Source of the DNA: Eubacteriales Family XIII. Incertae Sedis bacterium
Lineage (GTDB): Bacteria; Bacillota; Clostridia; Peptostreptococcales; Anaerovoracaceae
Assembly: GCA_031269205.1 (NCBI GenBank)
Contig: JAISZM010000094.1
Location: 1-15,261, forward strand
DNA length: 15,261 nt
Reading direction: 5' to 3'
Every line of letters starts with the position of its first letter. Positions within the stretch are counted from its first letter, which is position 1. The notes beneath the pieces were generated by a model, which searched no databases, was not told the DNA's origin, and saw only the letters and a list, made by a program, of their open reading frames with translations. Shown one piece after another: positions 1-7,747 of this stretch. The translations under genes were made by a program, and so were the position numbers.

Positions 1-15
1 CGGGAAGGTTTGATA

Positions 16-951
16 ATGAAGTATGAACACGTTCCCGTGCTGGCCGATGAGGCCATAGAAGGCCTGAATGTACGCGCGGAGGGTACGTACGTGGACGGCA
101 CGCTCGGCGGCGGTGGACACGCGTCGCTCATATGCGAAAGGCTCGCGGCGGATGCGTTGTTCATAGGGATTGACCGTGACGCGGAGGCGATAGAAGCGTC
201 GGAGCTCAGGCTCGCGGGCTTCGCCTGTCGGAAGATCCTCGTGCGCGCGGAGTTTGCCGACATAGGACGGATACTCGCGGAGCGCGGGATAGGGGGACTC
301 GATGGCGCGCTGCTCGATCTCGGAGTCAGTTCCAGACAGCTCGACGCTCCGGAGAGGGGATTCTCGTACATGGCGGACGCGCCGCTGGATATGAGGATGG
401 ACAAGAACGGAATGATTACGGCGCATGATGTCGTAAACAGATATTCAGTAAAGGAACTCACCCGTATCATAAGTAGATATGGAGAGGAACGATGGGCCGG
501 CAGGATCGCCGCGTTTATAGAAAAGGAGAGAGAAGAGCGTCCTATCGAGACCACACACGCTCTCGTCAGGGTGATAAAGGCGGCGATACCGGCCTCCGCG
601 CGCAGGGAAGGGCCTCATCCCGCGAAACGGACGTTTCAGGCGATACGGATCGAGGTTAACGATGAGTTGAGGCAGATAGAGAGAGCGGCGGACGCTTATA
701 CGGATGTTCTGAATTCCGGAGGCAGGTTGGCCGTCGTCACGTTCCACTCCCTTGAGGACAGGATCGTGAAGGAGGCTTTCAGACGCAGGGAAAACCCGTG
801 TGTGTGCCCGGAGGGAGTGCCCGTCTGTGTCTGCGGTAAGGAACCGGACGCGAAGCGCGTGAACAGAAAACCAATCACGCCCAGCGAACGCGAAGTGGAC
901 AGAAACCCGAGGGCGCGCAGCGCGAAGCTCCGCATCCTCGAAAAAATATAA
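16..951 (+). CDS. rsmH: 16S rRNA (cytosine-1402-N4)-methyltransferase RsmH
   Basis: RsmH (MraW) uses S-adenosylmethionine to methylate N4 of C1402 in the decoding centre of 16S rRNA. Visible family marks are HVPVL at residues 5-9, the SAM-binding loop DGTLGGGGHA at 27-36, DLGVSS at about 101-106, RGFSY and DMRMD just after, FQAIRIEVNDEL and FHSLEDRIVK in the C-terminal half, and the cysteine cluster CVCPEGVPVCVCGK near the end. The product is 311 residues, normal for the family. I chose ATG 16 over the in-frame TTG at 10 because GGGAAGG at 2-8 sits 7 nt before it and family proteins start close to the HVPVL motif. It is the first gene seen in the dcw cluster; mraZ commonly precedes it but would lie outside the window. 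Confidence 0.97.
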   Translation: MKYEHVPVLADEAIEGLNVRAEGTYVDGTLGGGGHASLICERLAADALFIGIDRDAEAIEASELRLAGFACRKILVRAEFADIGRILAERGIGGLDGALLDLGVSSRQLDAPERGFSYMADAPLDMRMDKNGMITAHDVVNRYSVKELTRIISRYGEERWAGRIAAFIEKEREERPIETTHALVRVIKAAIPASARREGPHPAKRTFQAIRIEVNDELRQIERAADAYTDVLNSGGRLAVVTFHSLEDRIVKEAFRRRENPCVCPEGVPVCVCGKEPDAKRVNRKPITPSEREVDRNPRARSAKLRILEKI

Positions 952-1031
952 AGAGCTGTAGCAAGGCAATCGAAGCCGATCCCACACGGGATGGCAGAGG
1001 TACGAAAACTAAGGAATCGAGAGGAAGAGCA

Positions 1032-1661
1032 GTGGCAGGATACGGCACACAGGCGGGAGGCGCGTCTTATCATTACGACGACTACGTGGAGTACGGCGGG
1101 TACGCCTCGAGAGGGTCGACCGCGCGCGGGTTTTTTGACCGCAGCGACGCCGCCGCGTATTACGGTGGGCTTTTCTCAAAATATAGAGCGGGGTCGTCCG
1201 TCTACGGCGGTCTGCTCGACGACGCGCCTCTGCCTGTGGCCGAGAGGCGTCACGAGAGGCGTCGTGAGAAGGCTGCGGAGAAGGGCGTTCATATCAGCAG
1301 ATATTCACGGCCCGCCCTCTCGCATATCAGTCACGCGGAAAAGAACATCATGGTGTTCGTCGCCATCTTTATCTCCGTCATCTTCATCGGCGTCGTCGCG
1401 CTCGAGGCGTATAGCGTTTCGATACAGCACGATATAAATAAGAAAAAATCCGAAACGGCTGACATACAGAGGGAGATTGACGAACTCTACGTGTCGATAG
1501 AACAGGGTAAGAACATCGCGGCGATAGAAAAGGGCGCGAAGAAGGAACTGAACATGCTCTATCCGTCGTCCGGGCAAATAAAGTACGCGAAGGACATCAA
1601 GGCTAAGGACAAAGATGTCGATATAGCGGAGGATATACGGAGCGAAGTCTATGGTACGTAA
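1032..1661 (+). CDS. ftsL: FtsL-like cell division protein with long Gly/Tyr-rich N-terminus
   Basis: FtsL is a small bitopic membrane protein that joins FtsQ/DivIB and DivIC/FtsB in the divisome and helps activate FtsW and its transpeptidase. Of 209 residues, about 1-65 are rich in Gly, Tyr, Ala and Ser, about 70-84 are very basic (ERRHERRREK), about 106-127 form one hydrophobic membrane segment, and about 128-175 look like a coiled coil. The coil ends in AIEKGAKKELNMLYPSSGQI, which resembles the conserved FtsL end (A-x-x-x-L-x-M-x-x-P). Position between rsmH and the transpeptidase supports the name. The start is GTG, with GAGG at 1021-1024 placed 7 nt before it. The 3' end overlaps the next gene by 11 bp. 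Family identity rests on topology and synteny more than on sequence, since FtsL diverges quickly. The N-terminal region is much longer than in the roughly 120-residue Bacillus protein. Confidence 0.85.
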   Translation: MAGYGTQAGGASYHYDDYVEYGGYASRGSTARGFFDRSDAAAYYGGLFSKYRAGSSVYGGLLDDAPLPVAERRHERRREKAAEKGVHISRYSRPALSHISHAEKNIMVFVAIFISVIFIGVVALEAYSVSIQHDINKKKSETADIQREIDELYVSIEQGKNIAAIEKGAKKELNMLYPSSGQIKYAKDIKAKDKDVDIAEDIRSEVYGT

Positions 1662-3687
1662 CGGAAGAAGGGCGGTGGCGGTAGGGCTGCCTACGATAAA
1701 GCGGAGGGTCGTCGCGGCTTTTGCCATAGTGGCGGTGATGTTTTCCGCTCTGGCCTTTCGCATAGGATATATACAGGTCGTAGCTACGGATCAGTACGCG
1801 TCGCGCGCCGCAGAAAATCAAATAAAGGACGAGATAGTGCCCGCGCGCAGAGGCGACATCCTCGACCGCAACATGAAGGAACTCGCCGTCAGCACGGAGA
1901 GTTACACGATATATCTGCGTCTCAAACCCTACACGGGCGACAAGACGGATCCGGAGGCCAGGCGGGATCAGATAAGTTACGCGACGGGCCTTCTGGCCGA
2001 AACGCTCGGTATAGACGAGGCCGAGATCGAGAAAAAGATGGATACCGACTCAAGCCGGATATGCGTGGCTCGCGAAGTGGACAAAAACAAGATGGACGTC
2101 ATAGCGGCGGCTGTGAATGAGAGGGCGCTGAGCGTCGTCGAGGTGGAGGAGAAATCATCCCGTGGCTATCCGCTCGGAGCTTTCGCCGCGCACGTACTCG
2201 GTTCTGTGGACAATGACGGACACGGACAGGCCGGCATAGAGCAGGAGTACGACACGTACCTGAGTGGACAGGCGGGGCGCAGCATCATGAACGCGGATGC
2301 GAGGGGAAACCCTATCTACGGTGACAACGGTACGACCTATGACAAGAAGGACGGGCTGAATGTCGTCGCCACGCTTGATGAGACGATACAGTACCATACG
2401 GAAAAGGCTATTAAAAAAGGATATGAAGCGACGAAGCCGACGAAGGTGGAGGCTATCGTCATGCAGCCGTCCACGGGCGATGTGCTCGCGATGGCGAAAT
2501 ATCCCGAGTGCGACCCGAACGATCCGTACCTGCCGATCGGCAAGTCGGCGCGCAACAAGTTCGAGAAGCTCAGCACGGAGGAAAAGAGCGATTACCTGAG
2601 CAGGATGTGGCGCAACACGACGGTCAGCGATCTCTACGAACCCGGATCCGTGTTCAAGCTAGTCACGGTGTCGGCGGCTCTGGAGGAAGGCGCCGTGACG
2701 CCGGAGACGAGCGTGGTCTGCAACGGCGCGTATCAGGTGAACGACCGCACGATACATTGTCACATATACCCCGCCTCTCACGGGTGGCAGACGGTGGAAC
2801 AGGCCGTGGGCAATTCATGCAACCCGGGTCTCGTTCAGATCATGCAAAAGATGGGCTACGATAAGTACAGCAAATACATGGATCTGTTCGGCGTCACGCG
2901 GAAGACGGGGATCGACCTGCCGGCCGAGGCCGATTCGCTGACACAGTCCAAGGAGAAAGCGGGTCAGGTCGGCCTCGCCACCATGTCGTTTGGGATGGGT
3001 TTCGACATAACGCCGATAGAAGCCATCACGGCGATTAACTCGATAGTGAACGGTGGCGAGTACATACGGCCGCGCATCGTCAAAGCGCTTGCCGACGACG
3101 ACGGTAATATAGTGGAAGAGTTCGAGCCGACTGTACTGCGTCAGGTTATATCGAAACAAACGGCGCAGGAAGTCAAGGACATGATGGAATACGTCACAAA
3201 CGAGGGCGGCGGTCAGGCACTCAGCATACCCGGCTACCGCATCGGAACAAAGACGGGTACGGCGCAGAAGCTGGTAGACGGCGAGTATTCCAGCGAACAC
3301 GTCGTCTGTTCGATGGTGGCGGCGGCGCCTATGGATGATCCCCGGTTCATCGTGCTCGTCGTCGTGGACGACCCCGAGGGCGGCGGGTTCGGGAGCACGG
3401 TGGCGGCTCCGATTGTAAAGGAGATAACAGAGGAGCTGTTGCGTTATATGAACATTCGCGCCGAGGTCACGGACGGACAAAAGGCACAGGATCAAATAGA
3501 AAAAATTATCGTACCGAAGGTGAAGGGCATGAAGGCGGCCGACGCGAAAAAGGTGATCGAGGCGGCCGGGCTCAAGTGGTCTTTGCAGAGCGTTTCGAAC
3601 AAAGGCAACTTCAAGGTCGCCGCTCAGTACCCGAAGAGCGGAACTTACCTAAAAGCGGGAGAGTTCGTATACCTGTACGACAAATGA
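1651..3687 (+). CDS. Class B penicillin-binding protein with PASTA domain (FtsI/PBP2B/SpoVD type)
   Basis: This is a septal peptidoglycan DD-transpeptidase acting outside the membrane, presumably with FtsW. The 678 residues show a basic N-terminus, one membrane anchor at about 20-42, a PBP dimer domain starting near RRGDILDRN (67-74), and a transpeptidase domain with all three active-site motifs: S333-V-F-K336 in EPGSVFK, S389-C-N391, and K534-T-G536. A single C-terminal PASTA domain lies at about 619-677 (VPKVKGMKAADAKKVIEAAG and on). One PASTA domain is the usual layout of SpoVD, the sporulation-specific paralogue, whereas Bacillus PBP2B has two; in many Clostridia one gene at this locus may serve vegetative division. 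I therefore leave the symbol blank. It starts inside ftsL, so the two are probably translationally coupled. No active-site residue is missing. Confidence 0.95.
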   Translation: MVRNGRRAVAVGLPTIKRRVVAAFAIVAVMFSALAFRIGYIQVVATDQYASRAAENQIKDEIVPARRGDILDRNMKELAVSTESYTIYLRLKPYTGDKTDPEARRDQISYATGLLAETLGIDEAEIEKKMDTDSSRICVAREVDKNKMDVIAAAVNERALSVVEVEEKSSRGYPLGAFAAHVLGSVDNDGHGQAGIEQEYDTYLSGQAGRSIMNADARGNPIYGDNGTTYDKKDGLNVVATLDETIQYHTEKAIKKGYEATKPTKVEAIVMQPSTGDVLAMAKYPECDPNDPYLPIGKSARNKFEKLSTEEKSDYLSRMWRNTTVSDLYEPGSVFKLVTVSAALEEGAVTPETSVVCNGAYQVNDRTIHCHIYPASHGWQTVEQAVGNSCNPGLVQIMQKMGYDKYSKYMDLFGVTRKTGIDLPAEADSLTQSKEKAGQVGLATMSFGMGFDITPIEAITAINSIVNGGEYIRPRIVKALADDDGNIVEEFEPTVLRQVISKQTAQEVKDMMEYVTNEGGGQALSIPGYRIGTKTGTAQKLVDGEYSSEHVVCSMVAAAPMDDPRFIVLVVVDDPEGGGFGSTVAAPIVKEITEELLRYMNIRAEVTDGQKAQDQIEKIIVPKVKGMKAADAKKVIEAAGLKWSLQSVSNKGNFKVAAQYPKSGTYLKAGEFVYLYDK

Positions 3688-3748
3688 CGAGGCGACCTGA
3701 GGAGCGATAGCGCGCGGCTTGCCCCATGGCAGGCGGATGGACGGATAC

Positions 3749-5140
3749 ATGAAGAAGATAAGCATTAGGGAAATAGCGGAGAATACGGGCGGACGTATCC
3801 TGAGAGGCGTGCCGGGCGCAGACGTGTCCGGCATTTCCACAGATACGCGGGAAACAAACGTGGGCGACGCGTTTTTCGCTCTCACGGGCGAGCGTCACGA
3901 TGCCCATGATTTTCTCGCGTACGCGTCGGCGGCCGGGGCGTACGCCCTCGTCGTCGAGAGAGGAGAGGTGGTTCCCGCGAATTACGGGGGCGCCATCATA
4001 CTCGTGCCCGACACGCTCGCCGCGTACCAGGACCTCGCGGCGTGGTACCGACAGGTCGTGGGACCTGCCGTCATAGCCGTCACGGGCAGCGTCGGCAAGA
4101 CGACGCAGAAGGACATGCTCGCCGCCGCCGCTTCCACGAAGTACCGGACGGTCGCCACGGAGAAGAACTACAACAACCACGTGGGTGTGCCGAAGACGAT
4201 ATTCCGCATGGAAGAGGACACGGAACTGCTGATACTGGAGATGGGCATGAGCCGCGCGGACGAGATCAGGCTGCTCGCGGAGATAGCCCGCCCCGACGCG
4301 GCTGTCGTCACGAACATCGGCATGTCTCATCGCGAGAATTTCGGCTCCGACGACGGCATCCTCCGCGCAAAGCTCGAAATAACCTCGTATTTCGGCGCGG
4401 AGAACGCGCTCTTTGTGAACGGCGACGACCGCGCGTTGCGAGCCTACGCCAAACGGGACGATCTGTCCTACGATGTCGTGACCGCCGGTGAAAGCGAAGG
4501 CTGCGATTACCGTATCACGCGGCCGGAGTACACGGGCGAGGATGAGATCGGTTTCAGTCTCCAGTACGGAAGGGAGGCGATCGTGCGGTTCAGGATACCG
4601 GCGGCCGGTCTCTACAACGGCGTCAGCGCCGCGCTGACCGCGGCCGTGCTGTCGCGGTTCGGTATACGCGCGTCGGAGGTCGCAGAAAGCCTGACGAGGC
4701 TTGAGCGCACGGAGCACCGCTTGAAACTCATCATAAGCGGAGGGCTGAGGATCATCGACGACACGTACAACGCGAGTCCCGACTCGATGAGGAGCGCAAT
4801 CGATTACCTCGTCTCCTTCGCGGGCCGCCGCAGAATCGCCGTTCTTGCCGGCATGAACGAACTCGGTAAGGGCGGAAAGGAACTCCATCGCGACATCGGG
4901 AGATACGCGGCCGAAGAGGGCGTGGATCTGCTCCTCGCCGTCGGCGAGAAGGCGTCAGGCATAGCCGAGGGGTTTGCGGCCGCCGCGCCTGAGAAGGACG
5001 CCGTGAGGAGATACCCCGACAACGCGGAGGCGATAAAGGCGTTGCGCGTTCTCGCGAAGGACGGCGACGCGATCCTCGTGAAAGGCTCGCGCTCATTCAG
5101 GACGGATGAGATAGTGGAAGCTCTGATGGAAGGGCGGTGA
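3749..5140 (+). CDS. murF: UDP-N-acetylmuramoyl-tripeptide--D-alanyl-D-alanine ligase MurF
   Basis: MurF is the cytoplasmic ATP-dependent ligase that adds D-Ala-D-Ala to UDP-MurNAc-tripeptide, making the pentapeptide used by MraY. With the ATG at 3749 as start (463 residues), the ATP loop TGSVGKTT is at 112-119, NYNNHVG follows at about 140-146, EMG at 164-166, HRLKL at about 323, and DDTYNASPDSM at 337-347; the last is typical of MurF rather than MurE or MurC. The open frame extends to a TTG at 3719 and an ATG at 3737, but homologues usually begin as MKK plus a short helix ending in IA, matching MKKISIREIA. GGATGG at 3735-3740 could serve as a weak ribosome binding site. It follows the transpeptidase directly, where many related clusters have murE in between. 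Confidence 0.95.
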   Translation: MKKISIREIAENTGGRILRGVPGADVSGISTDTRETNVGDAFFALTGERHDAHDFLAYASAAGAYALVVERGEVVPANYGGAIILVPDTLAAYQDLAAWYRQVVGPAVIAVTGSVGKTTQKDMLAAAASTKYRTVATEKNYNNHVGVPKTIFRMEEDTELLILEMGMSRADEIRLLAEIARPDAAVVTNIGMSHRENFGSDDGILRAKLEITSYFGAENALFVNGDDRALRAYAKRDDLSYDVVTAGESEGCDYRITRPEYTGEDEIGFSLQYGREAIVRFRIPAAGLYNGVSAALTAAVLSRFGIRASEVAESLTRLERTEHRLKLIISGGLRIIDDTYNASPDSMRSAIDYLVSFAGRRRIAVLAGMNELGKGGKELHRDIGRYAAEEGVDLLLAVGEKASGIAEGFAAAAPEKDAVRRYPDNAEAIKALRVLAKDGDAILVKGSRSFRTDEIVEALMEGR

Positions 5141-5141
5141 A

Positions 5142-6239
5142 ATGACGACGCCCGGCCTCGCGTTAATGATGGATATGCTCACCTCTCTGCTCGTCGCCCT
5201 CGCCGTGACGGCGCTCGTCACGTGGCGTCTCATACCCGAGTTAAAAAAACTCCACACGGTGCAGAATATCTACGAGGACGCGCCCGAATCCCACCGGAAG
5301 AAGCAAGGGACGCCGACCATGGGCGGGCTTGCGATCATCTGCGGGATCATCGCGTCGGGGCTGTACCTTCAGATAACCTCTGGCTTCAACCTCGACCTGC
5401 TCGTCTGTATGCTGGTCACGGCGGGCTTCGGGCTGGTAGGGTTTATCGACGACTACACGAAGGTGGCGAGGCGCAGGAACAAGGGATTGACGCCGAAGCA
5501 GAAGCTCGCTTTGCAGATCGCTCTTTCGCTTGCGTTTGCGTTATATTTCTTCAATTTCGGCATGGGCGGGAATTTCGGCAGGGAGATCGTCATACCTTTC
5601 GCGTGGATATACGTCGACATAGGATGGCTCATTGTGCCGTACATGGTGTTCATACTCGTCGCGATGACAAACGCCGTGAATCTGACGGACGGGCTCGACG
5701 GACTGTGCGCGGGTACGTCGGCGGCCGTGTCGCTGTTTTTCCCCGTTCTGTCGTTGGGAGCGGGATATATTATCATGGAGCGCTTGCTCACTCCGTCCGC
5801 TCCCGGTTCAGAAGATATAACACTGCTCCTGGCGGGTATGAGCGTCGATACACAGCCCATCGGATTTTACGCCGCCATAGCTGGCGCCTGCCTCGGCTTC
5901 CTCATATTCAACAGGCATCCCGCGAAGATATTCATGGGCGACACGGGTTCGCTCGCGCTCGGCGGGGCGATAGCCGCGGCGGCTATCTGGGCAAAGACCG
6001 AACTCCTGCTGCCGATAGCCGGAGTGATATTCGTACTCGAGGCGCTGTCTGTGATAATACAGGTGTCGAGCTACCGGTTGCGCCGCGGCAAGCGCGTGTT
6101 CAAGATGGCTCCGCTCCACCATCACTTCGAGTTGTCGGGCTGGAAAGAAACTAAGGTCGTCAACAGGTTTACGACCTTAACGGTCGTGGCGTGTTCGGCC
6201 CTGCTCGCGGTAATGATAGTACAGGCATATTTGAGTTGA
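5142..6239 (+). CDS. mraY: Phospho-N-acetylmuramoyl-pentapeptide-transferase MraY
   Basis: MraY moves phospho-MurNAc-pentapeptide from UDP onto undecaprenyl phosphate at the inner face of the membrane, forming lipid I. The 365-residue protein has about ten hydrophobic segments and the expected polar active-site motifs: D103-D104-Y-T-K107, NLTDGLDG at 180-187, FMGDTGS at about 264-270, and LHHHFE at about 325-330. It is longer than the 320-odd residues common in Gram-positive relatives. Part of the excess is a polar loop near residues 212-240, between segments that are normally closely spaced, and part is an N-terminal tail; an internal Met near residue 9 is an alternative start. The start codon lies 1 nt after the murF stop, and AAGGG in the end of murF acts as ribosome binding site, so translation is probably coupled. 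Confidence 0.96.
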   Translation: MTTPGLALMMDMLTSLLVALAVTALVTWRLIPELKKLHTVQNIYEDAPESHRKKQGTPTMGGLAIICGIIASGLYLQITSGFNLDLLVCMLVTAGFGLVGFIDDYTKVARRRNKGLTPKQKLALQIALSLAFALYFFNFGMGGNFGREIVIPFAWIYVDIGWLIVPYMVFILVAMTNAVNLTDGLDGLCAGTSAAVSLFFPVLSLGAGYIIMERLLTPSAPGSEDITLLLAGMSVDTQPIGFYAAIAGACLGFLIFNRHPAKIFMGDTGSLALGGAIAAAAIWAKTELLLPIAGVIFVLEALSVIIQVSSYRLRRGKRVFKMAPLHHHFELSGWKETKVVNRFTTLTVVACSALLAVMIVQAYLS

Positions 6240-6257
6240 CGACTGAAAGGGACGATC

Positions 6258-7685
6258 ATGAGTAAGGCTAAGGACGGAAACAGAAAAAACGACAGCAGGA
6301 AAAGGATCGAAAGTAGGTACACGGGGAAGAATGTCCTCGTCGTCGGCATGGGCAAATCCGGCGTGGCCGCGATGAAGGCTTTCACGCGCGCGGGCGCGAA
6401 CGTGTCCGTTTACGACGCGAAAGACATCGAATGGGACGACAGAGAATTGTTCGCGAGAATAACCGAACTCGACGTCCCGTGTTATTTTAACGGCGCCGAA
6501 CCGAGACCCGAGGGTTGGGACTACATCGTCAAGAGCCCGGGCGTTCCGCCCGACCTCCCGTTTATCGAGGCCGCCGAGAAAAACGGCGCCGTGCGCGTCA
6601 GCGACCTCGATCCCGCCTACCAGCTCGCGGAGGGGGAATTCGTCGCGATCACCGGTACGAACGGCAAGACGACGACGACGACGCTCGTCGGCGAGATGTA
6701 CGAGGCCGCGGGTATGCCTTACACGGTGACAGGCAACATCGGCGTACCCGTCATCGAAACGGTGGGAAAGTCCACGCCCGGAACGGTATTCGTCACGGAA
6801 ATATCGAGCTTTCAGCTCGAGGACGCGCGCGAGTTCCGCCCGAAAGTGGCCGCGATACTGAACCTGACGCCGGATCATCTGGATCGGCATAAGACTATGG
6901 AGAACTACGGTGCGGCGAAAGCGAAGGTGTTCGCCTTGCAGAGGGAGGACGACTACCTCGTGTACAACGCGGACGACGCCGCCGTGTCTGAACTCGTACA
7001 AGGGGCGAGATCCCGCTGTTTTCCGTTCAGCCGCGTCAAGGAACTCGCGAAGGGCGCCGTCCTGAAGGAAGGAAGGCTGGTCGTCATCGACCCCGACGCG
7101 CCGAAGGGCGGCGTCATTGACCTCATAGGAGCGGACGAACTGCGCATACCGGGCGCGCACAATGTCGAAAACGCGCTCGCCGCCGCCGCCATTGCCTATT
7201 GCGGAGGCATAGACCCTAAGGTCGTCGCCTCAGTGCTGAAAACGTTCAGGGGCGTCGAGCATCGCTTGGAGCATGTGGCGACGATAGACGGCGTGAATTT
7301 CGTCAACGACTCGAAGGGAACGAATCCCGACGCGTCGGCAAGGGCCATAGAGGCGTCGGAGCCGGGCGTCCTCCTCATAGCGGGCGGCTACGAGAAGCAG
7401 TCGGATTTCCGACCCTTCGTCAGAGGGTTCGGGGGCAAGGTCAAACACCTACTGCTCATGGGCGAAACGGCCGAGCGCTTTAAGAAGGAGGCCGTGGAGG
7501 CGGGGTTTGCCGATGCGACGGTCTGCAAGGATATGGGCGCGTGCGTCAGGCTCGCGTTCGAACTCGCGGAGTCTGGCGACACGGTGCTGCTCTCTCCCGC
7601 CTCCGCCAGCTGGGATAGGTATTCGTGCTTTGAAGAGCGAGGCGAGCACTTCAAGAAGATAGTGGACGACCTTTCCCGCTCATGA
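6258..7685 (+). CDS. murD: UDP-N-acetylmuramoylalanine--D-glutamate ligase MurD
   Basis: MurD adds D-glutamate to UDP-MurNAc-L-Ala in the cytoplasm using ATP. The 475 residues contain an N-terminal Rossmann-like domain (VLVVGMGKSG, about 26-35), the ATP loop ITGTNGKTTTTT at 131-142, TEISSFQLE at 180-188, LTPDHLDRH at 203-211, HNVEN at 301-305, the C-terminal-domain motif DSKGTNPDA at 351-359 and LLSPASASWD near the end. DSKGTNPDA and SSFQLE point to MurD rather than the other Mur ligases. About 20 hydrophilic, mostly charged residues precede the Rossmann fold, more than usual; ATG 6258 has GAAAGGGA just before it and no better in-frame start is evident downstream. It begins 18 nt after mraY. 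Confidence 0.96.
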   Translation: MSKAKDGNRKNDSRKRIESRYTGKNVLVVGMGKSGVAAMKAFTRAGANVSVYDAKDIEWDDRELFARITELDVPCYFNGAEPRPEGWDYIVKSPGVPPDLPFIEAAEKNGAVRVSDLDPAYQLAEGEFVAITGTNGKTTTTTLVGEMYEAAGMPYTVTGNIGVPVIETVGKSTPGTVFVTEISSFQLEDAREFRPKVAAILNLTPDHLDRHKTMENYGAAKAKVFALQREDDYLVYNADDAAVSELVQGARSRCFPFSRVKELAKGAVLKEGRLVVIDPDAPKGGVIDLIGADELRIPGAHNVENALAAAAIAYCGGIDPKVVASVLKTFRGVEHRLEHVATIDGVNFVNDSKGTNPDASARAIEASEPGVLLIAGGYEKQSDFRPFVRGFGGKVKHLLLMGETAERFKKEAVEAGFADATVCKDMGACVRLAFELAESGDTVLLSPASASWDRYSCFEERGEHFKKIVDDLSRS

Positions 7686-7747
7686 GATCGGGAACGGCAG
7701 CAGGGAATATAACAAAAACGTTAACGGGTAAGTAGGGATAGAGTCGT

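Noticed and set aside
975..995. Hairpin GCC-GATCCC/GGGAT-GGC between rsmH and ftsL
   Set aside because: About eight pairs with a bulge and no T-run on either strand; too weak to call a terminator inside a tightly packed operon.
991..1437. 148-codon plus-strand frame starting before ftsL
   Set aside because: The product turns Arg/Ser/Thr-rich with no domain, and it overlaps ftsL in another frame; the ftsL frame has the membrane segment, the coiled coil and the right context.
3719..3748. Longer MurF start at TTG 3719
   Set aside because: The extra residues MPHGRRMDGY have no counterpart in MurF and the nearest purine-rich site is too far upstream; ATG 3749 gives the family's normal N-terminus.
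3611..4888. 425-codon open frame on the minus strand
   Set aside because: It is antisense to the end of the transpeptidase gene and most of murF, both strongly supported. Its product is Arg/His/Val-rich with no recognisable motif, as expected from GC-rich antisense reading.
6177..7160. 327-codon minus-strand frame
   Set aside because: Antisense to murD, without a ribosome binding site or recognisable motif; a compositional shadow.
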